From contig JAHBXE010000004.1 of the NCBI GenBank assembly GCA_019636625.1, positions 62,001-126,000 of the forward strand: a DNA stretch of 64,000 nt. The letters run 5' to 3'. The DNA is from Phycisphaeraceae bacterium. GTDB taxonomy: Bacteria > Planctomycetota > Phycisphaerae > Phycisphaerales > UBA1924. The notes beneath the pieces are model-generated. The model was given only the letters and a program-made list of their open reading frames with translations, did no database searches and was not told the DNA's origin. Positions 7,106-14,454 of the stretch are shown here, piece after piece (the stretch's first letter is position 1; the number at the start of each line of letters is the position of its first letter). The position numbers and the translations under genes are program-made.

Positions 7106-8872
7106 TCAGGCGCCGGGTGGGGGTTCGGCGGGGTCGGCGCGCATGAAGAGGGCGTCGCCTTTTTCGATGGGCGTGCCGGGCTGGAGGGAGTAGGGGCCGC
7201 CCCATTGGCAGAGGTCGGCGAGGGGGACGCCGGGAGGGGGAGTGCAGTTCCAGCGCTTCCAGAGGTCGGCCATTTTTTCGGGCATGGCGGGGGATAGCAA
7301 GATTGAGGCGATTCGAACAACCTCTGCACTGGTGTAGAGAATAGCCGCAAGGGCCTCTTTGCCTCTCGGAATTTTGTCGACTTGCTTGGCAAGCGTGAAG
7401 GGGGCTGCGTGCCCGATGAACTTGTCGATCTTTCGAACCAACATCGCTCCGTAGATAAGCGCCGTCGCGAGGTCAAATTCTTTGATGCTCTCGCACACGC
7501 CGCTGTACGCTCTGCTGACTGGTCTCTGAAATTCGAACGCCATGGTTTCATGCCCCGGCATCACGGGGGTACCGGCCATGGCCCGGGCAGAGAGCGCGAC
7601 GTCAAGTAACGTGTGACCATCCGTAGAGGCGACGAAGTCCCCGGACCTTTCCGAACTTGGCACTTTCCCATCAAAGTACTTCCCGATCATGTTGCTCACG
7701 CGGCTGGCGCAGTTGCCGATGCCGTTGGCGAGGTCGGCGTTGTAGACTTCCACAAACTTGGCATGGGAGAAGTCGGCGTCGTTGCCGCCCAGGGGGCCCT
7801 GCGTGGCGAGGTACCAGCGGAGGGCGTCGAGGGAGTAGCGGCCGGCGTAGGCCCGGAGTTTGTCGAGGTCGATGAAGTTGCCGAGGCTCTTGCTCATCTT
7901 CTGGCCTTCGGACACCCACCAGCCGTGGCCGTAGATGCAGCGGGGCAGGGGGCGCTTGAGGGCCAGCAGCATGGCGGGCCAGATGACGGCGTGGAACCAG
8001 AGGATGTCCTTGCCCAGGAAGTGGGCCGCGGGGGGCCAGAAGTGCTTTCGCTCGGGCGTGTCCACCGTGCTGAGGTAGTTGAAGAGGGCGTCGATCCACA
8101 CGTAAATGCGGTTGGCGGGGTCGCCGGGGACCTTGATCCCCCACTGCGTCGCGGGGTCGCTCGTCACCGGGCGCGAGATCGGCACATCGTTGAGGACGGC
8201 GGGGGGCTTCAGGCGACCGAGGACCTCGTTCTTGCGGGCGTCGGGGGCGATGCGGAGCGTGTTCGATTCGATCAGCTCGCGGAGTTTGGCCTGGTACTGG
8301 CTGAGTTTGAAGAAGTAGCAGGGTTCGGTCCGCTTCACGAGCGGTTTCTTGTTGATCGCGGACTTGAAGTCGTTCTCACGGGCCGTGGTTTCCGTGACGT
8401 ACTCCTCCTGGCCTTCATCGTACCAGCCGGTGTATTCACCCTTGTAGATGTCCCCGGACTTCTGGAGTTCCTGGATGTACTGGACGACCTTGTCCTTGTG
8501 GCGGGGCTCGGTGGTGCGGATGAAGTCGTCGTTGGCGATGTTCATGAACGCGAAGGCGGCCTTGAAGGCCGCGGCGTTCTGGTCGGCCCACTCCTGGGGC
8601 GTCTTGCCGTGCTCGGCGGCGGAGGTGACGACCTTGTCGGCGTGTTCATCGGTGCCGGTGAGGAGGAAGACGGAAGGTCGGGCGTGGGGGGCGTTGTCGC
8701 TTGGAGACCCGCCGCGGAGCGGCAGGCCACCCGGAGTGGGGTTTGGTTCGCCGCGGATCAGGCGTTGGAAGCGGGCGGTGATGTCGGCGATGAGGGTGGT
8801 GTAGCAGTGGCCGATGTGGGGCTTGTCGTTGACGTAGTAGATGGGGGTGGTGATGTAGAAGGGTTCGGGCAT
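7106..8872 (-). CDS. metG: Methionine--tRNA ligase
   Basis: A 588-residue class I aminoacyl-tRNA synthetase. YITTPIYYVNDKPHIGH (residues 6-22) carries the HIGH motif, TGTDEHA follows at 72-78, and GQKMSKSLGNFID is the KMSKS loop. The TGWYDEGQEEY region lacks the cysteine knuckles of zinc-binding MetRS, so it belongs to the zinc-free type. It ends without the C-terminal EMAP-like tRNA-binding domain. An unusual Gly/Pro/Arg insert lies at about residues 42-66, between FQRLIRGE and FLLTGTDEHA, and its DNA contains a palindrome like those of the neighbouring intergenic repeats. Start ATG at 8872. Confidence 0.95.
   Translation of the reverse strand: MPEPFYITTPIYYVNDKPHIGHCYTTLIADITARFQRLIRGEPNPTPGGLPLRGGSPSDNAPHARPSVFLLTGTDEHADKVVTSAAEHGKTPQEWADQNAAAFKAAFAFMNIANDDFIRTTEPRHKDKVVQYIQELQKSGDIYKGEYTGWYDEGQEEYVTETTARENDFKSAINKKPLVKRTEPCYFFKLSQYQAKLRELIESNTLRIAPDARKNEVLGRLKPPAVLNDVPISRPVTSDPATQWGIKVPGDPANRIYVWIDALFNYLSTVDTPERKHFWPPAAHFLGKDILWFHAVIWPAMLLALKRPLPRCIYGHGWWVSEGQKMSKSLGNFIDLDKLRAYAGRYSLDALRWYLATQGPLGGNDADFSHAKFVEVYNADLANGIGNCASRVSNMIGKYFDGKVPSSERSGDFVASTDGHTLLDVALSARAMAGTPVMPGHETMAFEFQRPVSRAYSGVCESIKEFDLATALIYGAMLVRKIDKFIGHAAPFTLAKQVDKIPRGKEALAAILYTSAEVVRIASILLSPAMPEKMADLWKRWNCTPPPGVPLADLCQWGGPYSLQPGTPIEKGDALFMRADPAEPPPGA
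8675..8749. repeat. Repeat-like palindromic insert inside metG
   Basis: This stretch encodes the atypical MetG residues 42-66. It includes the perfect hairpin GCCGC-GGA-GCGGC (8711-8723) flanked by GACCC and AGGCCACCCGG. Read on the minus strand, the core TGCCGCTCCGCGGCG nearly matches TGCCGCTTCGCGGCG of the intergenic hairpin at 6892-6921. It appears to be a repeat that kept the reading frame open. Confidence 0.5.
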
Positions 8873-8916
8873 GGGAGGGGAGTGTACGGGGCGAACGCCG
8901 GGGTATGCTGTGGACC

Positions 8917-9486
8917 ATGGCGACCTCGTTCTGGACGGCGAAGCGGAAGAAGTTCTGGGCGCTGGGTGGCGTGTTGATCGTGTTGACGGCGGGCGTGGTG
9001 CTGACGGTGTTCCTGGTGGCGAGGCAGCCGGACAACCTGCCGCGGCAGGCGGCGAAGGGGGAGATTTCGGCGTTCGTGTCGGACGGGCACAAGGCGGCGT
9101 TCCGGGAGGGGGTGAAACTGGACGAGAAGTTCCCGGCGAAGGAAGGGGAGGCGTTTGCGCGCGGGATGTGGCAGTGGGTGGGGATTCAGCGATCGATGGA
9201 CGAGTTGTTCCCGAATCCGGGGGTGACGGTGCTGGGCCTTGGGTCGTCGGCGCAGGCGCGGCTGAAGGTGGGGGAGCACAACGCGAGCGTGTTCTTTCAG
9301 CAGTACCGGGCGTACCCCGACTTGACGGACGGTGCGGCGTACACGCTGGCGTCGCGTGGACTGGGTTCGCCGATCGTGGTGTGGCGGCGCGGGGGGATGG
9401 TGTGCTATCTCGCGGCGGATTCGGTAGAGGGAATGAAGGCCCTTCGCGAAGGGATGGGGGCCCCGGAACCGAAGAAGGACTATTGA
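8917..9486 (+). CDS. Membrane-anchored protein of unknown function
   Basis: A 189-residue protein with a short basic N-terminus (FWTAKRKKFW) and one transmembrane helix (about residues 17-38), so the remaining 150 residues are probably periplasmic. No known domain is recognised. The soluble part contains SSAQARLKVGEHNASVFFQQYRA and ends with a charged PEPKKDY tail. The ATG at 8917 is preceded at 8904-8909 by TATGCT and no ribosome binding site, so the mRNA may be nearly leaderless. It is divergent from metG and precedes another exported protein on the same strand. Confidence 0.7.
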   Translation: MATSFWTAKRKKFWALGGVLIVLTAGVVLTVFLVARQPDNLPRQAAKGEISAFVSDGHKAAFREGVKLDEKFPAKEGEAFARGMWQWVGIQRSMDELFPNPGVTVLGLGSSAQARLKVGEHNASVFFQQYRAYPDLTDGAAYTLASRGLGSPIVVWRRGGMVCYLAADSVEGMKALREGMGAPEPKKDY

Positions 9487-9516
9487 ACGAGGGGGTAGGG
9501 GGTGAGGGCCGGGCCG

Positions 9517-9522
9517 TATAGT
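9517..9522 (+). promoter_or_regulatory. Putative -10 box (TATAGT) for the 9544 gene
   Basis: TATAGT lies 21 nt upstream of the ATG at 9544, ahead of a GGAGG ribosome binding site at 9534-9538. A matching -35 is not obvious. Confidence 0.35.
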
Positions 9523-9543
9523 TGAGACGGAATGGAGGCAGGT

Positions 9544-11151
9544 ATGCGCTGGCGACTGGGCTGCGTGTCGGTGCTGATGGTGGCCGGGATGGCCTGCGGG
9601 CAGAACGTGCTCGATCGGCCGCTGGACAAGAACCCGCTGCAGGGGTCGGGAGGGTTGAACCCGGCCCGTACGGACCTGGCCGAGGAACTGCGGTTCCGGA
9701 ATGCGATCGTGACGGGCAACGCGCCCGGGGGATTCTCGTTCCGCGGGGATGTGGGGTACCGGGCGCCGGGCGAGTTCTTCGGGAGCTTGGGCTCGAACGA
9801 GAGTTTCGCCTTCCGGCGGGACAGTTACTTTTCCGGCCTCGGGGGGATGGGGATCCGCGGGACCGATGCGCTGCAGTACCAGATCGCGATGACGACGGGC
9901 AATGCCCCGCCGCCGGGGCTGACGGGGTCGGGGATGCTGATGAGGTCGGGGGGTGATGTGGCCCCGCAGGGGTTGCAGTACCGGCAGACGAACCCGTTCG
10001 AGGCGGGCGGGATCCGGCGCGAGATGCCCGATCCGTTCAAGCCGGGGGCGGACATGCGCGGCCTGTCGCTGATGTCGATCCGGTCGCCGGCCTCGTTCGC
10101 GGCCAACCGGGGGCTGGAGCCGGCCTCGATGGGATGGACGACGGGTCCGGACGGCAGCCGCGTGGAGTACTCGGCCTCGGCGCTCCGGGGGCTTATCGCG
10201 GACAAGCGCCCTGCGCCGGAGTTTGAGAATCCGTTCGCGGCGGGATCGACGCCGGGAACAACGCGGGATGCGACCACGCCCGGCGCGGAGAACCGGATCG
10301 ACGGGTCGGCCGGGTTGACGGGCTTGGCCCAGCGGGCGGACACGAAGGTGGACACGCGGCTCACGACGACGACACGGTCGGCGTACGAGGACCTGATGGC
10401 GCGGATCCGCGGCGGCGAGGAAGAGAAGCCGAGCGGGAGCGACTTGGCGCCCGAGTGGCAGAAGCAACTGGACGAGCTTCGGCAGCAGTTGAGCGATGCG
10501 AGCCCGACGAAGCGGGCGGGTGCGGCGGGTGGGCGGGTTGTGTCCCGCGCTGGCGACTCGCGCGGGCCGGAGGCCAAGCCGCGCGGGGAGATCAGCGCCG
10601 ATGCGGCCAAGCGGATCCGGGAGGCGGCGGGGGATGTCGAGCGGCTGGCGCCGGACGGGTACGACGCGTATGCATCGCACATGCGCGCGGGCGAAGAGCG
10701 GCTGGCCGGCGGGCGGTACTTTGACGCGGAGGAGCGGTTCGCCGCGGCGCTGGGGGTTCGGAACGGGGACCCGATGGCGGCGATCGGTCGGGTGCACGCG
10801 CAGCTTGGGGCGGGGATGTTCCTGTCGGCGTCGATCAATCTCCGGGCGCTGTTCGCGGAGAAGCCGGAGGTGGTTGGCCTCAAGTACAAGGCGGAGCTGC
10901 TGCCGACGAAGGACCGGGTGGAGATCCTGATCAACCGGCTGAAGGGGATGACGCAGGTGCAGGATGACCGCCGCCGGGATTCGGGTCTGCTGCTGGCGTA
11001 CCTGGGGTACCAGGCGGGGGATGCGGAGGCGGTTCGGATCGGGCTGGCGGCGCTGGCCAAGCCGGACGTCGAGGGCGCGGAGCCCGATGCGCTCCAGCGG
11101 CTGGCGGCGCTGCTGGAGAAGGTGTGGACGCCGGCGGAGCCGGGCAAGTAA
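9544..11151 (+). CDS. Exported TPR-like protein of unknown function
   Basis: A 535-residue protein. GGAGG at 9534-9538 is 5 bp before the ATG at 9544, which is preferred over the ATG at 9532 that overlaps the ribosome binding site. The signal peptide ends near VAGMACGQ; the Cys there could instead be a lipid attachment site. Residues about 20-250 are Gly/Pro/Arg-rich and low in structure. From about residue 345 there are helical repeats resembling tetratricopeptides (YDAYASHMRAGEERLAGGRY, DAEERFAAALGVRNGDPMA, AAIGRVHAQLGAG). It ends 6 bp before the GAF/SpoIIE phosphatase gene, so the two are probably cotranscribed. No function can be assigned. Confidence 0.75.
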   Translation: MRWRLGCVSVLMVAGMACGQNVLDRPLDKNPLQGSGGLNPARTDLAEELRFRNAIVTGNAPGGFSFRGDVGYRAPGEFFGSLGSNESFAFRRDSYFSGLGGMGIRGTDALQYQIAMTTGNAPPPGLTGSGMLMRSGGDVAPQGLQYRQTNPFEAGGIRREMPDPFKPGADMRGLSLMSIRSPASFAANRGLEPASMGWTTGPDGSRVEYSASALRGLIADKRPAPEFENPFAAGSTPGTTRDATTPGAENRIDGSAGLTGLAQRADTKVDTRLTTTTRSAYEDLMARIRGGEEEKPSGSDLAPEWQKQLDELRQQLSDASPTKRAGAAGGRVVSRAGDSRGPEAKPRGEISADAAKRIREAAGDVERLAPDGYDAYASHMRAGEERLAGGRYFDAEERFAAALGVRNGDPMAAIGRVHAQLGAGMFLSASINLRALFAEKPEVVGLKYKAELLPTKDRVEILINRLKGMTQVQDDRRRDSGLLLAYLGYQAGDAEAVRIGLAALAKPDVEGAEPDALQRLAALLEKVWTPAEPGK

Positions 11152-11157
11152 CAAGCC

Positions 11158-12873
11158 ATGACGAGCCCCGCCGTACCGTCGCCCGCCGCTTCCGCTGCAC
11201 CCAAGGCCCCCACCGCTGCCGGGACCGGCGCTGCGCCGGCGCTGTCGATCGCGGACTTCATCACGGACGCCTCGCTGCCGGCGGCGTGCGACCACCTGAC
11301 GAAACTCACGGGTGTGGAGGTGAGCCTGCGCGACCCGGAGGGCCGCAAGATCGTCCGGCGCGAGCCGCCGCCGGCGTGGGAGTTTGACCTGAGCGCGCCG
11401 CCGGTGGGGCCGGAGAGCGTGTCGATCCCGCTGCTGGTGGACGGGCGGGCGATCGGGTCGATCGTGCTCGGGCCGGGCACGCCGCGGGTTCCGGAGAAGG
11501 AGGGCCGGGCGCGCCTGATCGAGGCGCTGGCGCAGATCGCGAAGACGGCGGCGGAGTTCTGCCGCCAGGATGTGGACCTGCGGCACCGGGTGAAGGAGGT
11601 TCAGGCGCTGTACCGGCTGTCGTCGATGCTGGTGCGGGCGACGAAGGCGGAGGCGGTGCTGGACATTGCGCTGGAATCGGCGCTGGATGCGCTGGAACTG
11701 GACGCGGGGTCGATCGTGCTCTTCGAGCAGGAGGAGGGGCCGACGACGCAGACGGAGGTGGACCTGGTCCTCAAGGCGTCGCGGAACCTGTCGCGCGAAT
11801 GGCTGGAGAGCCCGCTGCCGCTCTCGAAGGAACGGCTGTTCGACCGGCTGGCGCTCGAGGGGCAGGTGGTCACATCGCACGACCTGCTGACGGACGACCG
11901 CGTGCTGATCCACGACCATGTGCGATCGGAGGGGCTGCGGTCGGCGATGCACGCGGGGCTGGTGTTCCAAGATCGGGCGATCGGGGTGATCCGGCTGTAC
12001 GCGCGCCGGCCGCGGGAGTTCACGGAGTCGGAGAAACGGCTGCTCAAGTCGATCGCGGCGCAGGCGGCGGTGGCGGTGGAGCAGGCGCGGCTGCTGAAGA
12101 TGCAGGAGCGGGAGCAGCGGGTGCAGCGGCAGGTGCAACTGGCGGTGGATGTTCAGCGGCGGATGCTGCCGCGGAAGGTGCCGAGCCTGGCGCGGCTGGA
12201 TGTGGCGGCGCGGTACGTTCCGAGCTTTGAGCTGGGGGGGGACTTCTACGACTTCTTCGAGCTGGCCGGGAGTTTCGGGATCGCGATCGGGGACGTGGTG
12301 GGCAAGGGGCTGGCGGCGGCGCTGCTGATGGCCTCGGTCCGGGCGAGCCTGCGGGCGCACGTGCAGGATGTGTACCACATCGATGACGTGCTCTCGCGGG
12401 TGAACGCGGCGCTGGTGCGGGACACGCTGGACAACGAGTTCGCGACGCTGTGGTACGGCGTGATCGACACGGAGAAGCTGCGGCTGACGTACTGCGCGGG
12501 GGGGCACGAGCCGCCGATGGTGTTCCGGGCGGTGCAGGGGCGGACGCCGACGCTGGCGGACATCGACGAGCTCTCGATCGGGGGCATGGCGGTGGGGATC
12601 GACCCTTCCCAGCGGTACCAGCGCGGGACGTACGACCTGCACGCGGGGGATGTGCTCATCGCGTACACAGACGGCGTGACGGACACGCTGAACTTCTCCG
12701 GGAAGAAGTTCGGCAAGCAGCGGCTGCGGCAGGCCGTGCTGCGGCTGCTGTCGGAAGAACCGGGGGCGTCCGCGGCGCGGATCGCGGACCACATCTACTG
12801 GGAACTGAGGCAGTACGCGGGGATTCTGGAGCGACCGGATGACCAGACCGTTGTGGTGGTGCGGGTCAAGTAG
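11158..12873 (+). CDS. GAF-domain PP2C-type (SpoIIE/RsbU) serine phosphatase
   Basis: A 571-residue cytoplasmic signalling protein. Residues about 30-140 form a PocR/GAF-like sensor segment, 145-315 a GAF domain (ending AAQAAVAVEQARLL), and a short coiled linker leads to a SpoIIE-type PPM phosphatase domain from about 340. Metal-binding motifs GGDFYD (about 360) and GDVVGKGLAAALLM (about 378), later YTDGVTD and the terminal DDQTVVVVRV, are all present, so it should be active. Such enzymes dephosphorylate anti-anti-sigma factors in partner-switching systems, but no anti-sigma kinase or STAS partner is encoded nearby. Its end overlaps the next gene by 35 bp. Confidence 0.9.
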   Translation: MTSPAVPSPAASAAPKAPTAAGTGAAPALSIADFITDASLPAACDHLTKLTGVEVSLRDPEGRKIVRREPPPAWEFDLSAPPVGPESVSIPLLVDGRAIGSIVLGPGTPRVPEKEGRARLIEALAQIAKTAAEFCRQDVDLRHRVKEVQALYRLSSMLVRATKAEAVLDIALESALDALELDAGSIVLFEQEEGPTTQTEVDLVLKASRNLSREWLESPLPLSKERLFDRLALEGQVVTSHDLLTDDRVLIHDHVRSEGLRSAMHAGLVFQDRAIGVIRLYARRPREFTESEKRLLKSIAAQAAVAVEQARLLKMQEREQRVQRQVQLAVDVQRRMLPRKVPSLARLDVAARYVPSFELGGDFYDFFELAGSFGIAIGDVVGKGLAAALLMASVRASLRAHVQDVYHIDDVLSRVNAALVRDTLDNEFATLWYGVIDTEKLRLTYCAGGHEPPMVFRAVQGRTPTLADIDELSIGGMAVGIDPSQRYQRGTYDLHAGDVLIAYTDGVTDTLNFSGKKFGKQRLRQAVLRLLSEEPGASAARIADHIYWELRQYAGILERPDDQTVVVVRVK

Positions 12874-13369
12874 CCTCTTGCTCGGCGCGGCGGTGCTGGG
12901 CGGGGGGTGCTATAGCCCCGCGAAGTTCCATGGCGACGGCGCGATCTCGGCGGGCGGGACGACGGACCCGTACCGGTACCGCGTGGAGTGCGGCGAGGTG
13001 GATCTTGGTGAAGGAGGCCTCACGCGGCTGCGCCTGGCAGGTTTGCCCGCGGGAGAGTTTGAGTTTGCCCTGGAGGGCGACGAAGCGACCATCCGGCGCG
13101 TCGGCGGGCACGATCGGTGGACAATCGGGTTGTTCTATTGCGAACACGATCGGCCCGCGGCGAACGTGGCGGGCGGGCGGGTGGTCGATGAGCATTGGGC
13201 GGTGAGCGGTCCGGTGCGCGGCGGGGCGTGGCGTTTGACGCCGCGAAAGTGGAACCCGGCGCTGCCGGTATCGGCGCCGGGGCGGAGCTACGACGTGGTG
13301 ATCGAGGTGAAGGGCGAGGCCGTCACCGGCGCGGCGAAGGTGAAGCCTGTGCTGGAGTGGACGAGGTAG
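12839..13369 (+). CDS. Putative small lipoprotein of unknown function
   Basis: A 176-residue protein whose ATG lies 35 bp inside the end of the phosphatase gene, indicating translational coupling. The N-terminus SSSLLLGAAVLGGGCYSPAKF looks like a lipoprotein signal with Cys as attachment residue, although the Gly-rich lipobox is not ideal. The rest is a beta-rich soluble domain with no recognised family (for example EGDEATIRRVGGHDRWTIGLFYCEHDRPA). It may be a periplasmic sensor or accessory of the phosphatase, which is inference from coupling only. Confidence 0.68.
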   Translation: MTRPLWWCGSSSLLLGAAVLGGGCYSPAKFHGDGAISAGGTTDPYRYRVECGEVDLGEGGLTRLRLAGLPAGEFEFALEGDEATIRRVGGHDRWTIGLFYCEHDRPAANVAGGRVVDEHWAVSGPVRGGAWRLTPRKWNPALPVSAPGRSYDVVIEVKGEAVTGAAKVKPVLEWTR

Positions 13370-13373
13370 AGTT

Positions 13374-13595
13374 TCAGGCGGCGCGCGGGCGGTCCGGGTC
13401 GTCCGGGCCGAAGCCCATGAGGTCGCGCATGCGTTCGAAGTTCAGTTCGACGTTGCGCAGGGCGCGCTCGACCCGGCGTGCGGCTTCGCACGTTCCGCGA
13501 TCGGCGGCTTCCAGCATCGCCAGTTCGGCGGGGCTGGGGAAGGGCAGAGGCGCCGGTGCATCTTCGAACCTGTCGTAGTCGGCGAGCTTGAGCAT
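13374..13595 (-). CDS. Small hypothetical protein (73 aa)
   Basis: A 73-residue acidic, probably cytoplasmic protein starting MLKLADYDRFEDAP. A G-rich ribosome binding site (GGGGGG) precedes the ATG at 13595; an upstream in-frame start would add Arg/Pro-rich residues without support. The C-terminal half (EAADRGTCEAARRVERALRNVELNFERMRDL) should form a helix. It is convergent with the preceding lipoprotein gene. No family is recognised. Confidence 0.5.
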   Translation of the reverse strand: MLKLADYDRFEDAPAPLPFPSPAELAMLEAADRGTCEAARRVERALRNVELNFERMRDLMGFGPDDPDRPRAA

Positions 13596-13770
13596 GATGA
13601 ATCCCCCCAACAGGGGAGAACATCGGCCGCGCCGGGGGCGGGGTGGAGGAACGGATCGGGGCTGGTGTGTCCGGCGCGTTACACGGACGTGCGTGACCGC
13701 ACCAGTCACCCCGGTTGAACGGGTGCCCTGGGGTTATTCCGACGTCCGGATTTCTTGGGTGCGGGCGGCT

Positions 13771-14454
13771 CTATGCCGCGCCGATGCGGGCCTTGAGGGC
13801 GTCGAGGAGAGAGGTCCAGACGAGTTCTTCGCTGCGGCTGGCGTCGATCTTGAGGTAGCGGCCGGGTTCGGCGGCGATCTGGTCGAGGTACCCCTGGCGG
13901 ACGCGCTGGTGGAACTCGGCGCCCTTGGCCTCCATGCGGTCGAGGAGGGGGCTGAGTCGGCGGGCGGCGGTTTCCTGGTCCACGTCGAAGACGATGATGA
14001 GGTCGGGTTTGCAGCCGCGGAGCGCGACGCGGGCGACGTCGAGGATGTCGCGGACGGGCATGCCGCCGGCGGTGCCCTGGTAGGCGAGGGTGGAAGGGAG
14101 GAAGCGGTCGGCGGCGACGAGTTCGCCGCGGGTGAGGGCGGGGATGATCTTCTGCTCGATGAGCTGGGCGCGGCTGGCCATGTAGAGGAGCATTTCGCAG
14201 GTGAGCGTCATGTCCTTGTGGGCGTGGTCGAGGAGGACCTCGCGGATTTTCTCTCCCGCGCCGGTGCCGCCCGGTTCGCGGACTTCGCAGACGGTGAGGC
14301 CCGAAGCCTCCGCGGCGCGGAGGAATCGGCGGAACTGCGTTGTCTTGCCCGAGCCGTCGGGGCCTTCGAAGACAATGAACTTGCCGGAGAGGTGTCTGAA
14401 CCAGGGGTCGGTCACGCGCGGAGTGTATCGCGAAGGAACGGAGGAGAGCGTCAA
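13771..14454 (-). CDS. tmk: Thymidylate kinase
   Basis: dTMP kinase, 227 residues from the TTG at 14454 or 214 from the GTG at 14415. It phosphorylates dTMP to dTDP. The P-loop FEGPDGSGKTTQF follows GKFIV, then REPGGTGAGEKIRE, and the ADRFLPSTLAYQG block carries the DR(F/Y) nucleoside-site motif. The C-terminal lid and helix are normal. The TTG overlaps the stop codon of the upstream gene and gives a coupled start, while the GTG begins closer to the conserved core; neither has a clear ribosome binding site, so the start is uncertain. It is the last gene of a three-gene minus-strand group. Confidence 0.93.
   Translation of the reverse strand: MTLSSVPSRYTPRVTDPWFRHLSGKFIVFEGPDGSGKTTQFRRFLRAAEASGLTVCEVREPGGTGAGEKIREVLLDHAHKDMTLTCEMLLYMASRAQLIEQKIIPALTRGELVAADRFLPSTLAYQGTAGGMPVRDILDVARVALRGCKPDLIIVFDVDQETAARRLSPLLDRMEAKGAEFHQRVRQGYLDQIAAEPGRYLKIDASRSEELVWTSLLDALKARIGAA

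Noticed and set aside
8758-12792. Very long minus-strand frame (about 1340 codons) opposite four plus-strand genes.
   Set aside because: Its product is Arg/Pro/His-rich without any domain, and it lies opposite genes with clear domains and signals. It is a GC-bias shadow.
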